Positions 9,108 through 17,797 are shown, counted from the stretch's first letter. The stretch is 22,211 nt of DNA from Setaria digitata (GCA_003640385.1 RCAB01000748.1:1-22211), one strand, 5' to 3'. The notes: generated by a model not told the origin, from the letters alone. Numbers and translations are program-made.

Positions 9108-9156
9108 TTAGTTTTTCCTTTTTTTTCCGGTGATACTACCAAAATTAGTCATTATC
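9108..9156 (-). CDS. Weak candidate terminal exon of the SH3 gene
   Basis: On the minus strand a pyrimidine-rich ACTCTTCTTTATCCTGAG precedes a frame IMTNFGSITGKKRKN and a TAA. One leading base completes the split codon left by the exon at 10745-10878, so the phase fits. A GAG acceptor is unusual and the exon is short, so this is only a suggestion for the 3' end. Confidence 0.2.
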
Positions 9157-9159
9157 CTC

Positions 9160-10236
9160 AGGATAAAGAAGAGTGCAATTAGAATTTTTTGTTTTTGGGA
9201 AAAAAAAAAAAGTGCTGATGTGTTGGATTTTTATTAGACGTTTTCTTATTTAAGTTTTATTACCAGAATAATATATGAGAAAAGTTTTAGGATCTAAGAG
9301 AAATAATATCCGGAAACGATGGAAGTTTCTGGATATATCATCAAGAATCTAGACAAACTAGCAATAATGTCAGCCAGATATCAAACAGTATTGTAAATTA
9401 ATTAATAATGTATTACAGAAAATGAAAAAAAAAAAAAAAAACAGGCAATAGTTTTGTTATTATTTATTCATTCAGTTTAATATGGCACTGATTTTAACAA
9501 TTATCACTAAAAAGGAAGAAACTCGTTATTATCAGTAAAGAGAATTTAACAACGGAATTTTCAATGAATAGCAATAATGGAATAAGAAAATTTGAAAATG
9601 CATAGAACAATAGATGATATAGATATAAATGATATGAATTTGAAATTTCCCTCTCTGTAATCAAAATTATATCATTCGTCAGTGGATGGTTACAAAAACT
9701 ATCATTAATTGAATCGAAAATTGATGACTTAAATACTCAAAAGTGAATGAATGTGTAATAATACAATGTGAAAAGGAATTGCAAGATGTACCAAATTCGA
9801 TGGGTGTCTGAATGTGTATCATTATCATATGACCTTCAAATTTAGGATAGGAAGTAATGTGACAATATGTCAAAAAGGATAATAAAACTTTGCAGGTAGC
9901 ATAAAATGCTTGAAAAGTATCCCACAAAATAGCAAAACTTATATAGCACTTAATTTAATTTGTTTGATTATTTCTGAAATTTTCCTTTCATTCAAACTGC
10001 ATTTCGATATTATTACTATTATTATTGTGTTATTTTAAATAATTGTCAAATGTCAATGATTACTAATTATTTTTAATATTAAAGACAATCAAAAAAGTGT
10101 CGGATATGGAAGAGCATTAGCATTTTTAATCGTTAATAAGTTTGAAATTAGGAAAATTTCAAGAATGAGAATAGCTTTTAGGATAAAAATATTGAATAAA
10201 ATGAGGATAACATTTTCCTTTTAACAAATTATAAAA
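9160..10236. other. Intron-like AT-rich stretch without recognisable exons
   Basis: No frame combines good splice sites with coding-like composition. An 82-codon minus ORF at 9679-9927 lacks supporting splice sites and resembles nothing known. Confidence 0.45.
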
Positions 10237-10241
10237 AAAAA

Positions 10242-10257
10242 GGGGGGAGGGGGGAGG
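10242..10257 (+). repeat. G-rich purine tract
   Basis: Two runs of six G and one of two G, separated by single A and flanked by poly(A) on both sides. It is a weaker relative of the G-quadruplex motif at 14632. Confidence 0.8.
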
Positions 10258-10744
10258 AAAAAAAAAACTAGAACTAAAATTTCATTCAAAAATTTATGAT
10301 CGTTCACCAATGGATTACTTAACAAGCTTTAAAATTTTGTTTAAAAGATTGAAAAATAGTAAAATAATGTTTTAAAATTTTCTCGAAAACAAGAAAAAAA
10401 ATGGAATAATTGGTAAAATATTGAAATTTTTTTTAAAAATTATTTTTATTGAAATTACCAAAATTTAAGTTCATATTAAATTTTCGAATAACTAAATAAA
10501 TCAAAATATTGTTAGAATTATTTGAGTGTTGAAAAATTTTAGATTCTGTAATAGATATTCATTTTAATTAAGACAAAACTGTACGGAGAAGAGTTGTAAC
10601 AAAATTTAGCATAAACAAAATTTCAAATGGATAATTTTTCGAATTTTTTGAAATTCGGAAATTATTCGAAAGTGGCAAGTATCAGTCAGCCCTCAAGCCT
10701 ATGTATATATTAAATTTCGTGATTAAATTTTAAAATTTACCAAC

Positions 10745-10878
10745 CTTTCAAATCTTTTTTGATAATATGGATATGCTGGAGCAGATGGTTCTTCGTTACC
10801 GTGACGATTGCTCGAAAAAAAAGACGAACTGTTTCTTATCTTATCAAAACTACTGCCATTACTGTTTTTTGAAGATGC
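10745..10878 (-). CDS. Exon of the SH3-containing adaptor-like gene, Ser/Asn-rich
   Basis: On the minus strand TCAATTTTTTTTTTAG precedes 44 open codons ending GAA AG|GTTGGT, a good donor (phase 0 in, phase 2 out). The peptide starts ASSKNSNGSSFDKIRNSSSF and ends EEPSAPAYPYYQKRFE. The low-complexity Ser/Asn stretch followed by a Pro/Tyr patch suggests a disordered linker with possible phosphorylation sites, though no YxxP repeat is present. It joins 11797-11933 in frame. The plus strand is also open (MDMLEQMVLRYRDDCSKKKT) but lacks an acceptor and donor. The exon after it was not identified. Confidence 0.62.
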
Positions 10879-11499
10879 CTAAAAAAAAAATTGAGGAATT
10901 TTATATTTTAATAAAATTTGAATTTAATTCCCAAATAATAAACATTACTTTCACACTAAAAAGAAAAAAAAAGCTATGAGATTATTTGTATTTGAATTAA
11001 AAATTATTTTTGATTCTAGCTTAATAAGATTGTTAAACAGTTCAAAGGAATTTCATAATTAGTAACCGCAGACAAAATGAATTAGTATTTAGGCTAACAA
11101 ATAATTTACTATGATATTCGTGATATAACTGTTATCATATCACTTCTCACTGGTAAAAAGATGGAAGATATTATAATTAATTAAACTAAATTAAGACTTT
11201 AAAGAATATAAAATTATTCTGAATTAAATTTAGCCAAATTTATTTCTAAATGATTAACAGATAAAACATTTTCACTCTTTCATATTTTTTTTTTTTTACG
11301 AGAGAAAGTATCAAAAGAGAAATTTAAATAACTTTTTAGGATGAATTTCTGAAACTTGCCATTTATTGCCTAAGAACGAGAAAAAAAAAACAAAAGAAAA
11401 ATATTGCAAAAAATTATTTACTCAAATTAATTTATAATATAGAAATTTTGTGTCGTTAATTGTTAATACATTTCTTAACAGCTAATTAGATTAGTACAG

Positions 11500-11564
11500 C
11501 CGGATACGATTCAGCAGAAATGACCGAAATGACTATACCGGAAATAACGCGTAACATTGAATAG
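11500..11564 (+). CDS. Candidate terminal exon, 20-residue tail
   Basis: Behind TTTCTTAACAG and two further AG sites (11494, 11499), the frame GYDSAEMTEMTIPEITRNIE runs to TAG at 11562-11564. Acidic and Thr/Met-rich, it has the look of a genuine C-terminus. Used from 11500 it is in phase with the start exon ending at 8765. An A18-type genomic poly(A) tract follows 14 bases after the stop. The antisense frame resembles a signal peptide (MLRVISGIVISVISAESYPA), which is the expected mirror of such codons. Confidence 0.35.
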
Positions 11565-11746
11565 ATGACAAAATGAAAAAAAAAAAAAAAAAGATTAAAA
11601 TTAAGTTAGTTGTGTTTAAAGTTAACAAAATAAGTAGAATTTGAGTGAAAATAAATTGAAATGAAATGATACAATAATAAAATGAAATTGAATAACACAA
11701 TAATAAATTAAATTTTAAAAAAATAAATTCAAATAAAATTGATTAG

Positions 11747-11840
11747 AAAAAGAATAGTGAAGAAGGAAATGAATTAATAAATGAAAATGCTCCTACACTT
11801 TCCACTTTAATTGGAATATTTCGCACAATGCCATATGGTG
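11747..11840 (+). CDS. Competing plus-strand exon overlapping a minus-strand exon
   Basis: After TTGATTAG the plus frame is open for 31 codons (KKNSEEGNELINENAPTLST, then LIGIFRTMPYG) and ends G|GTAAGC, a strong donor. It overlaps the minus exon 11797-11933 by 44 bases. The minus call is preferred because its phases match neighbours on both sides and its acceptor has more pyrimidine. The plus frame looks equally coding, so both are recorded. Confidence 0.28.
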
Positions 11841-11933
11841 GTAAGCCAACGGTACCATTCGACATATGTCGTAAAGACGTATTCTTGTAACGTTCCAATG
11901 GTGAAACAGGAAACATTCGATCAAATAATGAGC
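11797..11933 (-). CDS. Exon of the SH3-containing adaptor-like gene
   Basis: Minus-strand acceptor ATTCTCACAATTTAG, then 45 open codons flanked by split-codon bases: SLFDRMFPVSPLERYKNTSL, later NGTVGLPPYGIVRNIPIKVES, then a donor AGT|GTAGGA that is only moderate. Phase 1 in and phase 0 out match the exons at 12555-12735 and 10745-10878. The proline- and tyrosine-containing stretch could be a docking region, but no known motif is claimed. Confidence 0.58.
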
Positions 11934-11980
11934 CTAAATTGTGAGAATTTTACTCAAAAATCATTTATATATCATCAAAT

Positions 11981-12082
11981 TATTTGAAAATTTCATTAAA
12001 TCTACCACTTATATATGAATTATTTGAAAATTTCATTAAATCTACCACTTATATATGAATTATTTGAAAATTTCATTAAATT
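11981..12082. repeat. 40-bp tandem repeat, about 2.5 copies
   Basis: Units at 11981-12020 and 12021-12060 are identical, beginning TATTTGAAAATTTCATTAAA. A partial third copy ends at 12082 and a diverged half-unit precedes the array. It lies in the minus gene's intron just upstream of exon 11797-11933. Perfect identity implies recent expansion. Confidence 0.9.
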
Positions 12083-12554
12083 TTCTTTTCAAATGCCACA
12101 TAAATTCATTAAATTTTAATTGTCTGTAATTATTTATTTATAGTTTATTATGACGTCACTGTACAAATAAAAATTAGTAATTTAAGAAAATGGTAAAATA
12201 GAAAAAAGAAAGAATAGAATAAGCAAAAACTTATCTCTTTCGATTTTTTTTTTTTTTAATTTCAAAAAAAAAAAAAACTTTTCAATTGGCCTAATCAATT
12301 ACATATTTATATGAAAATGATTTCTTTTAATACAAGAGCAGGCTAATGAGTAAGGAGATAAAATGATAATGCTGAGGTAAAAAAAAAAAACAAAAACAAA
12401 AACAAAAATGATAAGTGATCTATGATCACTATGTTTGGTAAATAGTTTCTTTTTTTTTTGTGTTATTTTTTATTTTAATTTCTTCTTTTTAAAGGCAATT
12501 CAAGCATCGTTAAATTTAAATTTAACACTTAAGAATGAGGAAAAAAGTTTAAAC

Positions 12555-12735
12555 CCGAATCAAAAGGTGATGAAGTGATAAATTCATTGGTAAAAGATGA
12601 CGATGTGATATCATCTAGCGAACTATTATCACTGATGAAAGGTACCGCTGATAATCGTCCAGTACCATTAAACATGATCCTTCGTTTATTAGTACTATTA
12701 TTACTGTTACTGATAAATGATGATGAGATCGATTC
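12555..12735 (-). CDS. Exon of the SH3-containing adaptor-like gene, Ser-rich
   Basis: The minus-strand acceptor CTAGAATAGATTTCAG is followed by 60 open codons: ESISSSFISNSNNSTNKRRI, then MFNGTGRLSAVP, then a long Ser/Thr/Asp/Asn stretch ending SSPFDS. It begins in phase 0, exactly where the SH3 exon (17259-17386) ends. A donor TCGG|GTTTAAAC gives phase 1 and joins 11797-11933; that donor is weak. If it is not used, the frame ends seven codons later at TAA (NFFPHS tail) and this would be a terminal exon. The plus strand is also open but is rich in Leu runs, as expected of antisense. Confidence 0.58.
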
Positions 12736-12739
12736 CTGA

Positions 12740-15123
12740 AATCTATTCTAGTTCAGCTAAAAATTACATCACCACATTAATAAACTAAATGCAAATTAAG
12801 ATATCTTAATTGGATATGAAATCAAAATCAAAAATGACTAAAAAATTAGCATAAAATAATTTTAGATATTTTCGAATTTACAGCATTTGAAAATACTTGG
12901 AGTGTTATAACAAATATTTATACTTCAATTTTTTTTTTTTTTTTTTATTTGATTAATACGTGATTTTAAAATGCCCTTTGTTTTACCGCAATTTCTATGC
13001 ACAATATATTACGTGTAGTACGTAAGAAGAAGATTTAAACATATAGTCTTCATGGAATAATAAATATCAATTAATCATGCATTATTATAGTTATATCATA
13101 AATTATACTCAAGAAATTTATATAACAAGCTTTAAATTATAAGAAAAGTTTGAATACGTTCATTTGCAGTCTGATTAAGATAAGTTGCTCAGTTGTTAAT
13201 ATGGAAAATTTATGATAATATAAAAATTCTGATAGTTAAACTCATGAAATGATTAAATTTCTATCATTTTAATCAGGAAAATTTTTCATTTGTTTTTTTA
13301 AAAAAACTGCTAGATGTAATAATCAAGTACAAAATGATGCATTCTAAAACAAAAAAAAAAGAAAAGATAAAACAAGAAAAAAAGAAATGTTTGATAATTT
13401 TTGATAATAAGAATAAATGATAAATTATCTATTACGAAAAATATAACAATTAGCAAGAGAACTCTTAAAAAGCTTATTAAAATAGATTTTCTTTTTTTTT
13501 TTTTTTATTCTTATTTCTACAAGAAAAGCGCTTTCTCATTTTGATACTGAATTTCTAATTAATTTTAGAAAATTTTTCTTGTTTTCTTTTTTTTTTTTTT
13601 TTTTTTTTTTTTATTGGAAAATAGATGAAAAGCATTGATGGATAGGCCAAGAATTCAAACTGTTCAAGTTCTCGATAGCTGATAAGAAGAAAAATTGCGA
13701 ACGAATGATAATTTCGTAAGATAATGAAAAAAGCGAACATTAATATGAATTGAAAAAGTAAGCATAAGCAAAGCTGCAAAAAAAAAAAAAGATAAAATGT
13801 TCAGATCTTTACATATTGATAGAAATTATTATAACTTTTTTCTTTTTTTTTTAATAGAAAATTTTGTAAGAAACTGAAAAAGAGAATATTCAACATAAAT
13901 AGATAAAAAAGGGAACATAAATATGGACAAAATTTTAAGAAAGAAAAAAAAATACACAAATATTTACATTATTATAGAATTTATTACGTAACGGATAATG
14001 TCGAAGTAATTAGTTAAAAAAAAAAAAAGACATTCCAAATAATTGACTTTTATTAAATTAAAAATGTAAGTTATTTCGTAAATGAGAAATTTTCATTAAT
14101 TTCAGTAACAATTTTGGAATTCAGTTCGATGAAAATTAATTGCTTCTTTGTCGTTTCTATTTAAAATTTTTTTTTTTTTTTAGAAAAAAATTATCAAGAA
14201 TAAATTGAAAAATTGTGCAAAGATGAAATTATTGTTCAAAAAAAAAAAAAAAAAAAAAAAAAGAAGAAGAAGAAAAGAGGCACAGAATGGAAACGGTAAA
14301 ATGTTGAAGTTGAAAAAATTAATTAAATTTAAAAAGAAAAAGAATGGAAAGAAAGAAAATGAAAATAAGTAATAAATTGATTGCAACATCCATTAATTAT
14401 TGAATTATTTTCCGTTCATTTATTTATTATTATTTTTTTTTTCTTTTTTTTTTTTAGCAATATAAGAAATTTCATACTTTCTAAGTTTAGTGTTACCCGT
14501 GTAAAGTTAACAAAAGATTATTACTGAAAAAGAAAAATGGAAAACAATAATGAAATGAACGAATAAAATTTCCCTCTTACCTTTTTCATGGTACACAATT
14601 TACAGGTAGAAAACAATCATATATATTAGATGGGAGGGGGGGGGAGGGGGAGGGAAAAAAAAAAAAGAAACAAAAAAAGGTATTTATTTGTGACTCCCTT
14701 TTTCCAGGTATTTTTCACGTATTTGTGAAATATTTGAAAACATTTTCCAAATTTTCTACACTTAAATACTTGGTGATTTCAATAGAAAGAAAGAAGGCAA
14801 AGAAAAAAGAAAACTTCTAAATGATTAAAAAGTGCAATTTAAGAATTAAGCAGTCACATCTTTTCAGTGATTCATTTTCATCATAGAAAAATAAAAATAC
14901 TGCAAATATGAACAACGCTAATTTGCTGCAAAATAAGAATTTTTGAGGATATTTAAAAAATATATTTATATAATAAAAAATTTTGAATTTTTGGAAAAAA
15001 AAAAAAAAGAAAGAAGGAAAACAAAAAGAAAGGAAAAAATTTGATAAATAATAAATAATAATATAATGTGGAAGAATTATTGCATATTTTTCGTTTTTTT
15101 GTTTTTGTTTTTTTTTTTTTTAG
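12740..15123. other. Long intron-like stretch with competing weak exon signals
   Basis: It is homopolymer-rich, and inside the minus gene's 4.5-kb intron. At 13646-13715 a plus frame (QEFKLFKFSIADKKKNCERM) ends at a good donor TC|GTAAGA but has a purine-rich acceptor. On the opposite strand a strong acceptor TTTTTCTTCTTATCAG (13681) opens a 22-codon frame (IENLNSLNSWPIHQ...) to a stop. On the minus strand near 14581 an ATGAAAAAG|GTAAGAG could be a start with a donor. None is firm. Confidence 0.35.
14632..14654 (+). other. G-quadruplex motif
   Basis: Four G runs of 3, 9, 5 and 3 bases are separated by single A residues and followed by poly(A). This fits the canonical G3+N1-7 pattern with the shortest possible loops, which favours a very stable parallel quadruplex. 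It is striking in such AT-rich DNA. On the minus strand it is C-rich. Confidence 0.85.
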
Positions 15124-15237
15124 AGCAGACAGAAGAAATTAGAAAAGAATTGAAGAAATGGAATGGATCGATTCGATTGGAAATGCCAAAAGTAAATTAT
15201 TTTAGTAAACAATTCTCACCGAAGTGGTGTGCTTCAG
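15124..15237 (+). CDS. Internal exon of a plus-strand gene, unknown protein
   Basis: A 20-base poly(T) run ending TTTAG (15123) is followed by 37 open codons with split codons at both ends and a consensus donor TCAG|GTAAAC. The peptide reads QTEEIRKELKKWNGSIRLEM then PKVNYFSKQFSPKWCAS: a charged helix followed by an aromatic, basic segment. All three antisense frames are closed, so strand and frame are secure relative to the other candidates. Phase 1 at both ends; an upstream exon ending in T cannot precede it because that would create TAG. The family is not recognised. Confidence 0.6.
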
Positions 15238-15378
15238 GTAAACAAACTGAAAGGTATGGTTAAATGGATAAATGTGACTGGTAATTAAAGAAGGATTAAT
15301 TTGGGATTAAAGAAGAAGAAGCGATGTTGAAATACCGATGAAGCTTCAATGAAACAGGGAGAGGGAAAGAGAGAGAGA

Positions 15379-15647
15379 GAAGTTGGTGAGAAGAAAAGAA
15401 TTTGTAAAAAAAATTTAATTTTCATCTTTGAGAATTGATAAAAGCAAAATAAAGCTGGCACTTTATCAAAGCTGAGAGAATATCTTATTTCCATGCAAAG
15501 ATGAAGAAAAANAAGAAGTTGGTGAGAAGAAAAAATTTGTAAAAAAAAATTTAATTTTCATCTTTGAGAATTGATAAAAGCAAAATAAAGCTCGCACTTT
15601 ATCAAAGCTGAGAGAATATCTTATTTCCATGCAAAGATGAAGAAAAA
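15379..15647. repeat. Near-identical 133-bp direct repeat around a single N (15512)
   Basis: The sequence from 15379 to 15511 recurs from 15515 to about 15647, differing in homopolymer lengths and one base (GCTGGCAC versus GCTCGCAC). The copies meet at the ambiguous base. This is what an unmerged overlap between two contigs or two haplotypes looks like, more than a biological duplication. Confidence 0.88.
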
Positions 15648-15834
15648 AAAAAAAATCTTTTCTTTTAATTATAATTCGGATTAAATTTTACTAAATATTC
15701 CTAAATATTATAAAAAAATAATATTAAATTAAATTTACTAATTGCTCTATATTTAATCCCAATTGAGATAATTAGTTGGAAAAAAAAAAGCATTTCGTTC
15801 AAGTTTCTTCAAATAATGTAGAAGTTTTGAAAAG

Positions 15835-15939
15835 AGAAAGCTATTAGAATAAAAAATGTTTACAACGCATATAACGCTAATGAATTTTGTGCACTAAAAA
15901 TGAAAATTTCAAAAATGGAAATTAAATATGAGCCAAAAG
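15835..15939 (+). CDS. Possible internal exon, phase-compatible with 15124-15237
   Basis: The frame KAIRIKNVYNAYNANEFCAL followed by KMKISKMEIKYEPK is open for 34 codons and ends AAA G|GTATCT. With acceptor TTTTGAAAAG (15834), which is poor, it is phase 1 in and out. It therefore joins 15124-15237 upstream and 17151-17263 downstream. The stretch VYNAYNANEFCALKM faintly recalls the beta2-beta3 region of protein kinases (V.A...ALK), but no glycine loop or catalytic motif is visible in the window, so no kinase is called. Confidence 0.33.
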
Positions 15940-16040
15940 GTATCTGTTCATCTTTAACAATTTTCATTTGGCATAATCTCTTTTTTTATTCAGAAAAAAA
16001 AAAAAAAAAAGATGCTATTCTTTCCTTTTTTTTTTTTTTA

Positions 16041-16113
16041 ATGGAAAAATTCGATTATAGAAAGAGAGAATTTATGGAGCATTCAAATGCAACAAACAAT
16101 TTCAAATTAATTC
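16041..16113 (+). CDS. Weak candidate start exon
   Basis: Directly after poly(T), an ATG opens MEKFDYRKREFMEHSNATNN and then FKLI, ending C|GTAGAT, a possible donor. Composition is coding-like, but no AG acceptor precedes the ATG, so it would need a transcription start in the T tract. Confidence 0.2.
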
Positions 16114-16469
16114 GTAGATACTTTTTTTTTTTTTGTTTTTTAAATTATCTGTTCTTAAAAAAAAAAAAAAAAATTTCACTTATATTCATTTTCGTTCTCA
16201 TAACATATTTTATTACAAAGAATTTAAAAAAAAAAAAACAAGAAACAAACAAAACAAAACAAAATTCAATGTTCTTTTGCTTAGTGATAAAAATTAATAT
16301 TTCAAAAAAGAAAAAAAAAACCTTCAATTAACAATAATAAGTGCTACTGTTTAGAAGTAGCTACCTGATATTATTCTCTTCGTATACATCTGCTCCTCCA
16401 AATCATCCTATCAGAAGAAGTATACATTAAAAAAAAACTCATCTAGCAACTTTTCTTAGCACCTTAGAA

Positions 16470-16474
<5 letters not shown>

Positions 16475-16503
<29 letters not shown>
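16475..16503. repeat. 29-base poly(A) run
   Basis: The longest poly(A) run here. There is no target-site duplication or upstream gene-like sequence to suggest a retroposed transcript. Confidence 0.8.
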
Positions 16504-16668
16504 CATGAAAGCAATTCTGAAATAGCAATTTAAATTTTTGCTATTCGTTCAAGTATCCTCAAAAATGTGTTTAGGAGAAAAAAAAAAAACATCATTCTTG
16601 AAATGTTTTCAAAAAAAAAAAAAAAATTCTTTTTAAGAATAGAAATAAATTTCGTTTTAACTTTTAAG

Positions 16669-16749
16669 ATAAACTATGACACTCGAAATTTCAATAATTC
16701 AAGTTTAGAGAGAATTTTTTTCTTTTTGGAAGAAAAATTTAAATTATAG
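16669..16749 (+). CDS. Weak candidate terminal exon
   Basis: After acceptor TTTTAACTTTTAAG the frame INYDTRNFNNSSLERIFFFL then EEKFKL ends at TAG. It is phase 0, which does not fit the phase-1 exons nearby, so it may belong to another transcript or be chance. Confidence 0.22.
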   Translation: MNYDTRNFNNSSLERIFFFLEEKFKL

Positions 16750-16916
16750 GTTATATGAAATGAGATAAAATTTCCGAAAAATATTAAATCGTTTGCATTT
16801 TATAAACAAAGAAAACAAGCAAAAAAAAAAAAAAAAATCAGAAAGAATAGTCAAGAAGATTGACTGTTTCTAGAACGAGACGTAAAAAGGCTACTTCTAG
16901 GAGAAACAAGCAAAAT

Positions 16917-17140
16917 GAGTGTTTTCTGAAGGAACACGTATGATGAGTGTTTTCTGAAGGAACACGTATGATGAGTGTTTTCTGAAGGAACACGTATGAT
17001 GAGTGTTTTCTGAAGGAACACGTATGATGAGTGTTTTCTGAAGGAACACGTATGATGAGTGTTTTCTGAAGGAACACGTATGATGAGTGTTTTCTGAAGA
17101 AACACGCCAGATGAATGTTTCAGGAAAAACACCTGAGGAT
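16917..17140. repeat. 28-bp minisatellite, six perfect and two diverged units
   Basis: Units begin at 16917, 16945, 16973, 17001, 17029 and 17057 and are identical. Those at 17085 and 17113 are diverged, and a decayed unit probably precedes the array. On the minus strand every perfect unit contains GTTCCTTCAG followed by AAAACACT, which resembles a 3' splice acceptor. The array begins 118 bp into the intron that follows the SH3 exon. Because 28 is not a multiple of three, repeat-derived ORFs shift frame each unit and are not genes. Confidence 0.95.
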
Positions 17141-17150
17141 ATTTTTTCAG

Positions 17151-17263
17151 CAGCCTTCTTAATTAAGTTTATCGCTCATTTTTCGACAAACATTAGAAAT
17201 AAGAGCAAAAAAAAATTTGAATTGTTCAATTTTGTTGAAGCTAAAGGAGAATTCGAACCTGAG
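17151..17263 (+). CDS. Internal exon of the plus-strand gene
   Basis: Acceptor GATATTTTTTCAG (to 17150) is a strong match. The frame reads AFLIKFIAHFSTNIRNKSKK and ends ELFNFVEAKGEFEPE, then GAG|GTGAAG, a good donor. Phase 1 in fits 15835-15939 or 15124-15237; phase 0 out fits 17663-17743. The exon starts ten bases after the 28-bp array, so its branch-point region is the last repeat unit. Its final five bases overlap the minus-strand SH3 exon. Without the donor the frame continues antisense to the SH3 exon to a stop at 17341. Confidence 0.48.
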
Positions 17264-17386
17264 GTGAAGTGTTATGATCGAATCTATGAAGCATACGGAG
17301 ACGATTTGCCGGTACAATACCGCGTCTACCGTTTTTATTGATACAGTACCACCAACCGGTATTGATCTCAACTCCGCCTTTCGCAC
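17259..17386 (-). CDS. SH3-domain exon (C-terminal half), CAS-family-like adaptor
   Basis: Minus-strand acceptor AGTATATCTATTTCAG, 42 codons, donor CCTCAG|GTTCGA. The peptide AKGGVEINTGWWYC is followed by INKNGRRGIVPANRLRML and HRFDHNTSPQ. This is the RT-loop end through beta-e of an SH3 domain: the WW pair, the Gly before the GIVP strand, and the conserved ALYDY-partner surface P-A-N. The combination GWW.C...GR.GIVP.NRL is characteristic of CAS adaptors (p130Cas/BCAR1, NEDD9, Efs), which bind FAK and assemble adhesion signalling. The first half (ALYD...DELSF...GD) must come from an upstream exon ending in phase 1 and was not found. Downstream it joins 12555-12735 in phase 0. Confidence 0.85.
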
Positions 17387-17662
17387 CTGAAATAGATATA
17401 CTGGATAAAATACTGTAAAATATAAAATCCTCAAAAGATAGCCTTTTATTTAATGCTATGAAATAGGAGTAAAAATAATATTTAATATATAAATAATGTG
17501 AAATTATGGAATGAAAAATAAAGTAAAGTAACAAAATATAATTTATAAAAAGATCATAAAGACTGGAATACAAGGCAAATATTCTTGACATTTTTTCATG
17601 TTACTAATTTTGCAAATTCCTTGTTCATTGAACTTTTTCCAAACTTTTCAAATTTTTAACAG

Positions 17663-17743
17663 TTGAATGAGGTTCGAGAAATCTCGAGAATTTTACAAAC
17701 GTGCAAAATGATAAGTTCAAAAAAAAAGTTTTTTCTGTTTTAA
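17663..17743 (+). CDS. Terminal exon of the plus-strand gene
   Basis: Acceptor TTTTCAAATTTTTAACAG leads in phase 0 to LNEVREISRILQTCKMISSK, then KKFFLF and TAA at 17741-17743. It follows the phase-0 donor at 17263 in frame. An AATAAA at 17792-17797 lies about 50 bases past the stop. The helical, charged composition supports coding. Family unknown. Confidence 0.52.
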   Translation: MNEVREISRILQTCKMISSKKKFFLF

Positions 17744-17791
17744 TGAGTTATTGAAGATGTAAATGGTAAAATTTGTAATGTTACAACAGGT

Positions 17792-17797
17792 AATAAA
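17792..17797 (+). promoter_or_regulatory. Candidate polyadenylation signal AATAAA
   Basis: It sits at a normal distance downstream of the TAA of the terminal exon ending at 17743, on the same strand. Confidence 0.35.

Noticed and set aside
13555..14389. Minus ORFs rich in Phe/Leu or ending in poly-Lys
   Set aside because: They are produced by poly(T)/poly(A) runs, with no coherent splice structure.
15835..15939. Protein kinase domain
   Set aside because: Only a weak V.A...ALK resemblance; no glycine loop, HRD or DFG motif in the window.
15900..16331. 143-codon plus ORF
   Set aside because: Most of it reads through poly(A) and poly(T) runs as Lys and Phe. Only the first part (to 15939) and 16041-16113 look coding.
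16838..17132. Two minus-strand ORFs of 79 and 93 codons with repeated FLQKTLIIRVPSENT-like text
   Set aside because: They are translations of the 28-bp array. Since 28 is not a multiple of three, the frame rotates with each unit, and the array lies in an intron.
17264..17341. Plus-strand continuation VKCYDRIYEAYGDDLPVQYR
   Set aside because: It is the exact antisense of the SH3 exon, whose family match cannot be accidental.
17241..17591. Treating the whole 116-codon minus ORF as one SH3 protein
   Set aside because: A consensus acceptor TTTCAG lies at 17387-17389. Upstream residues are Phe/Tyr/Ile-rich intron translation. The LSFEDF segment only superficially resembles the SH3 LSF motif.
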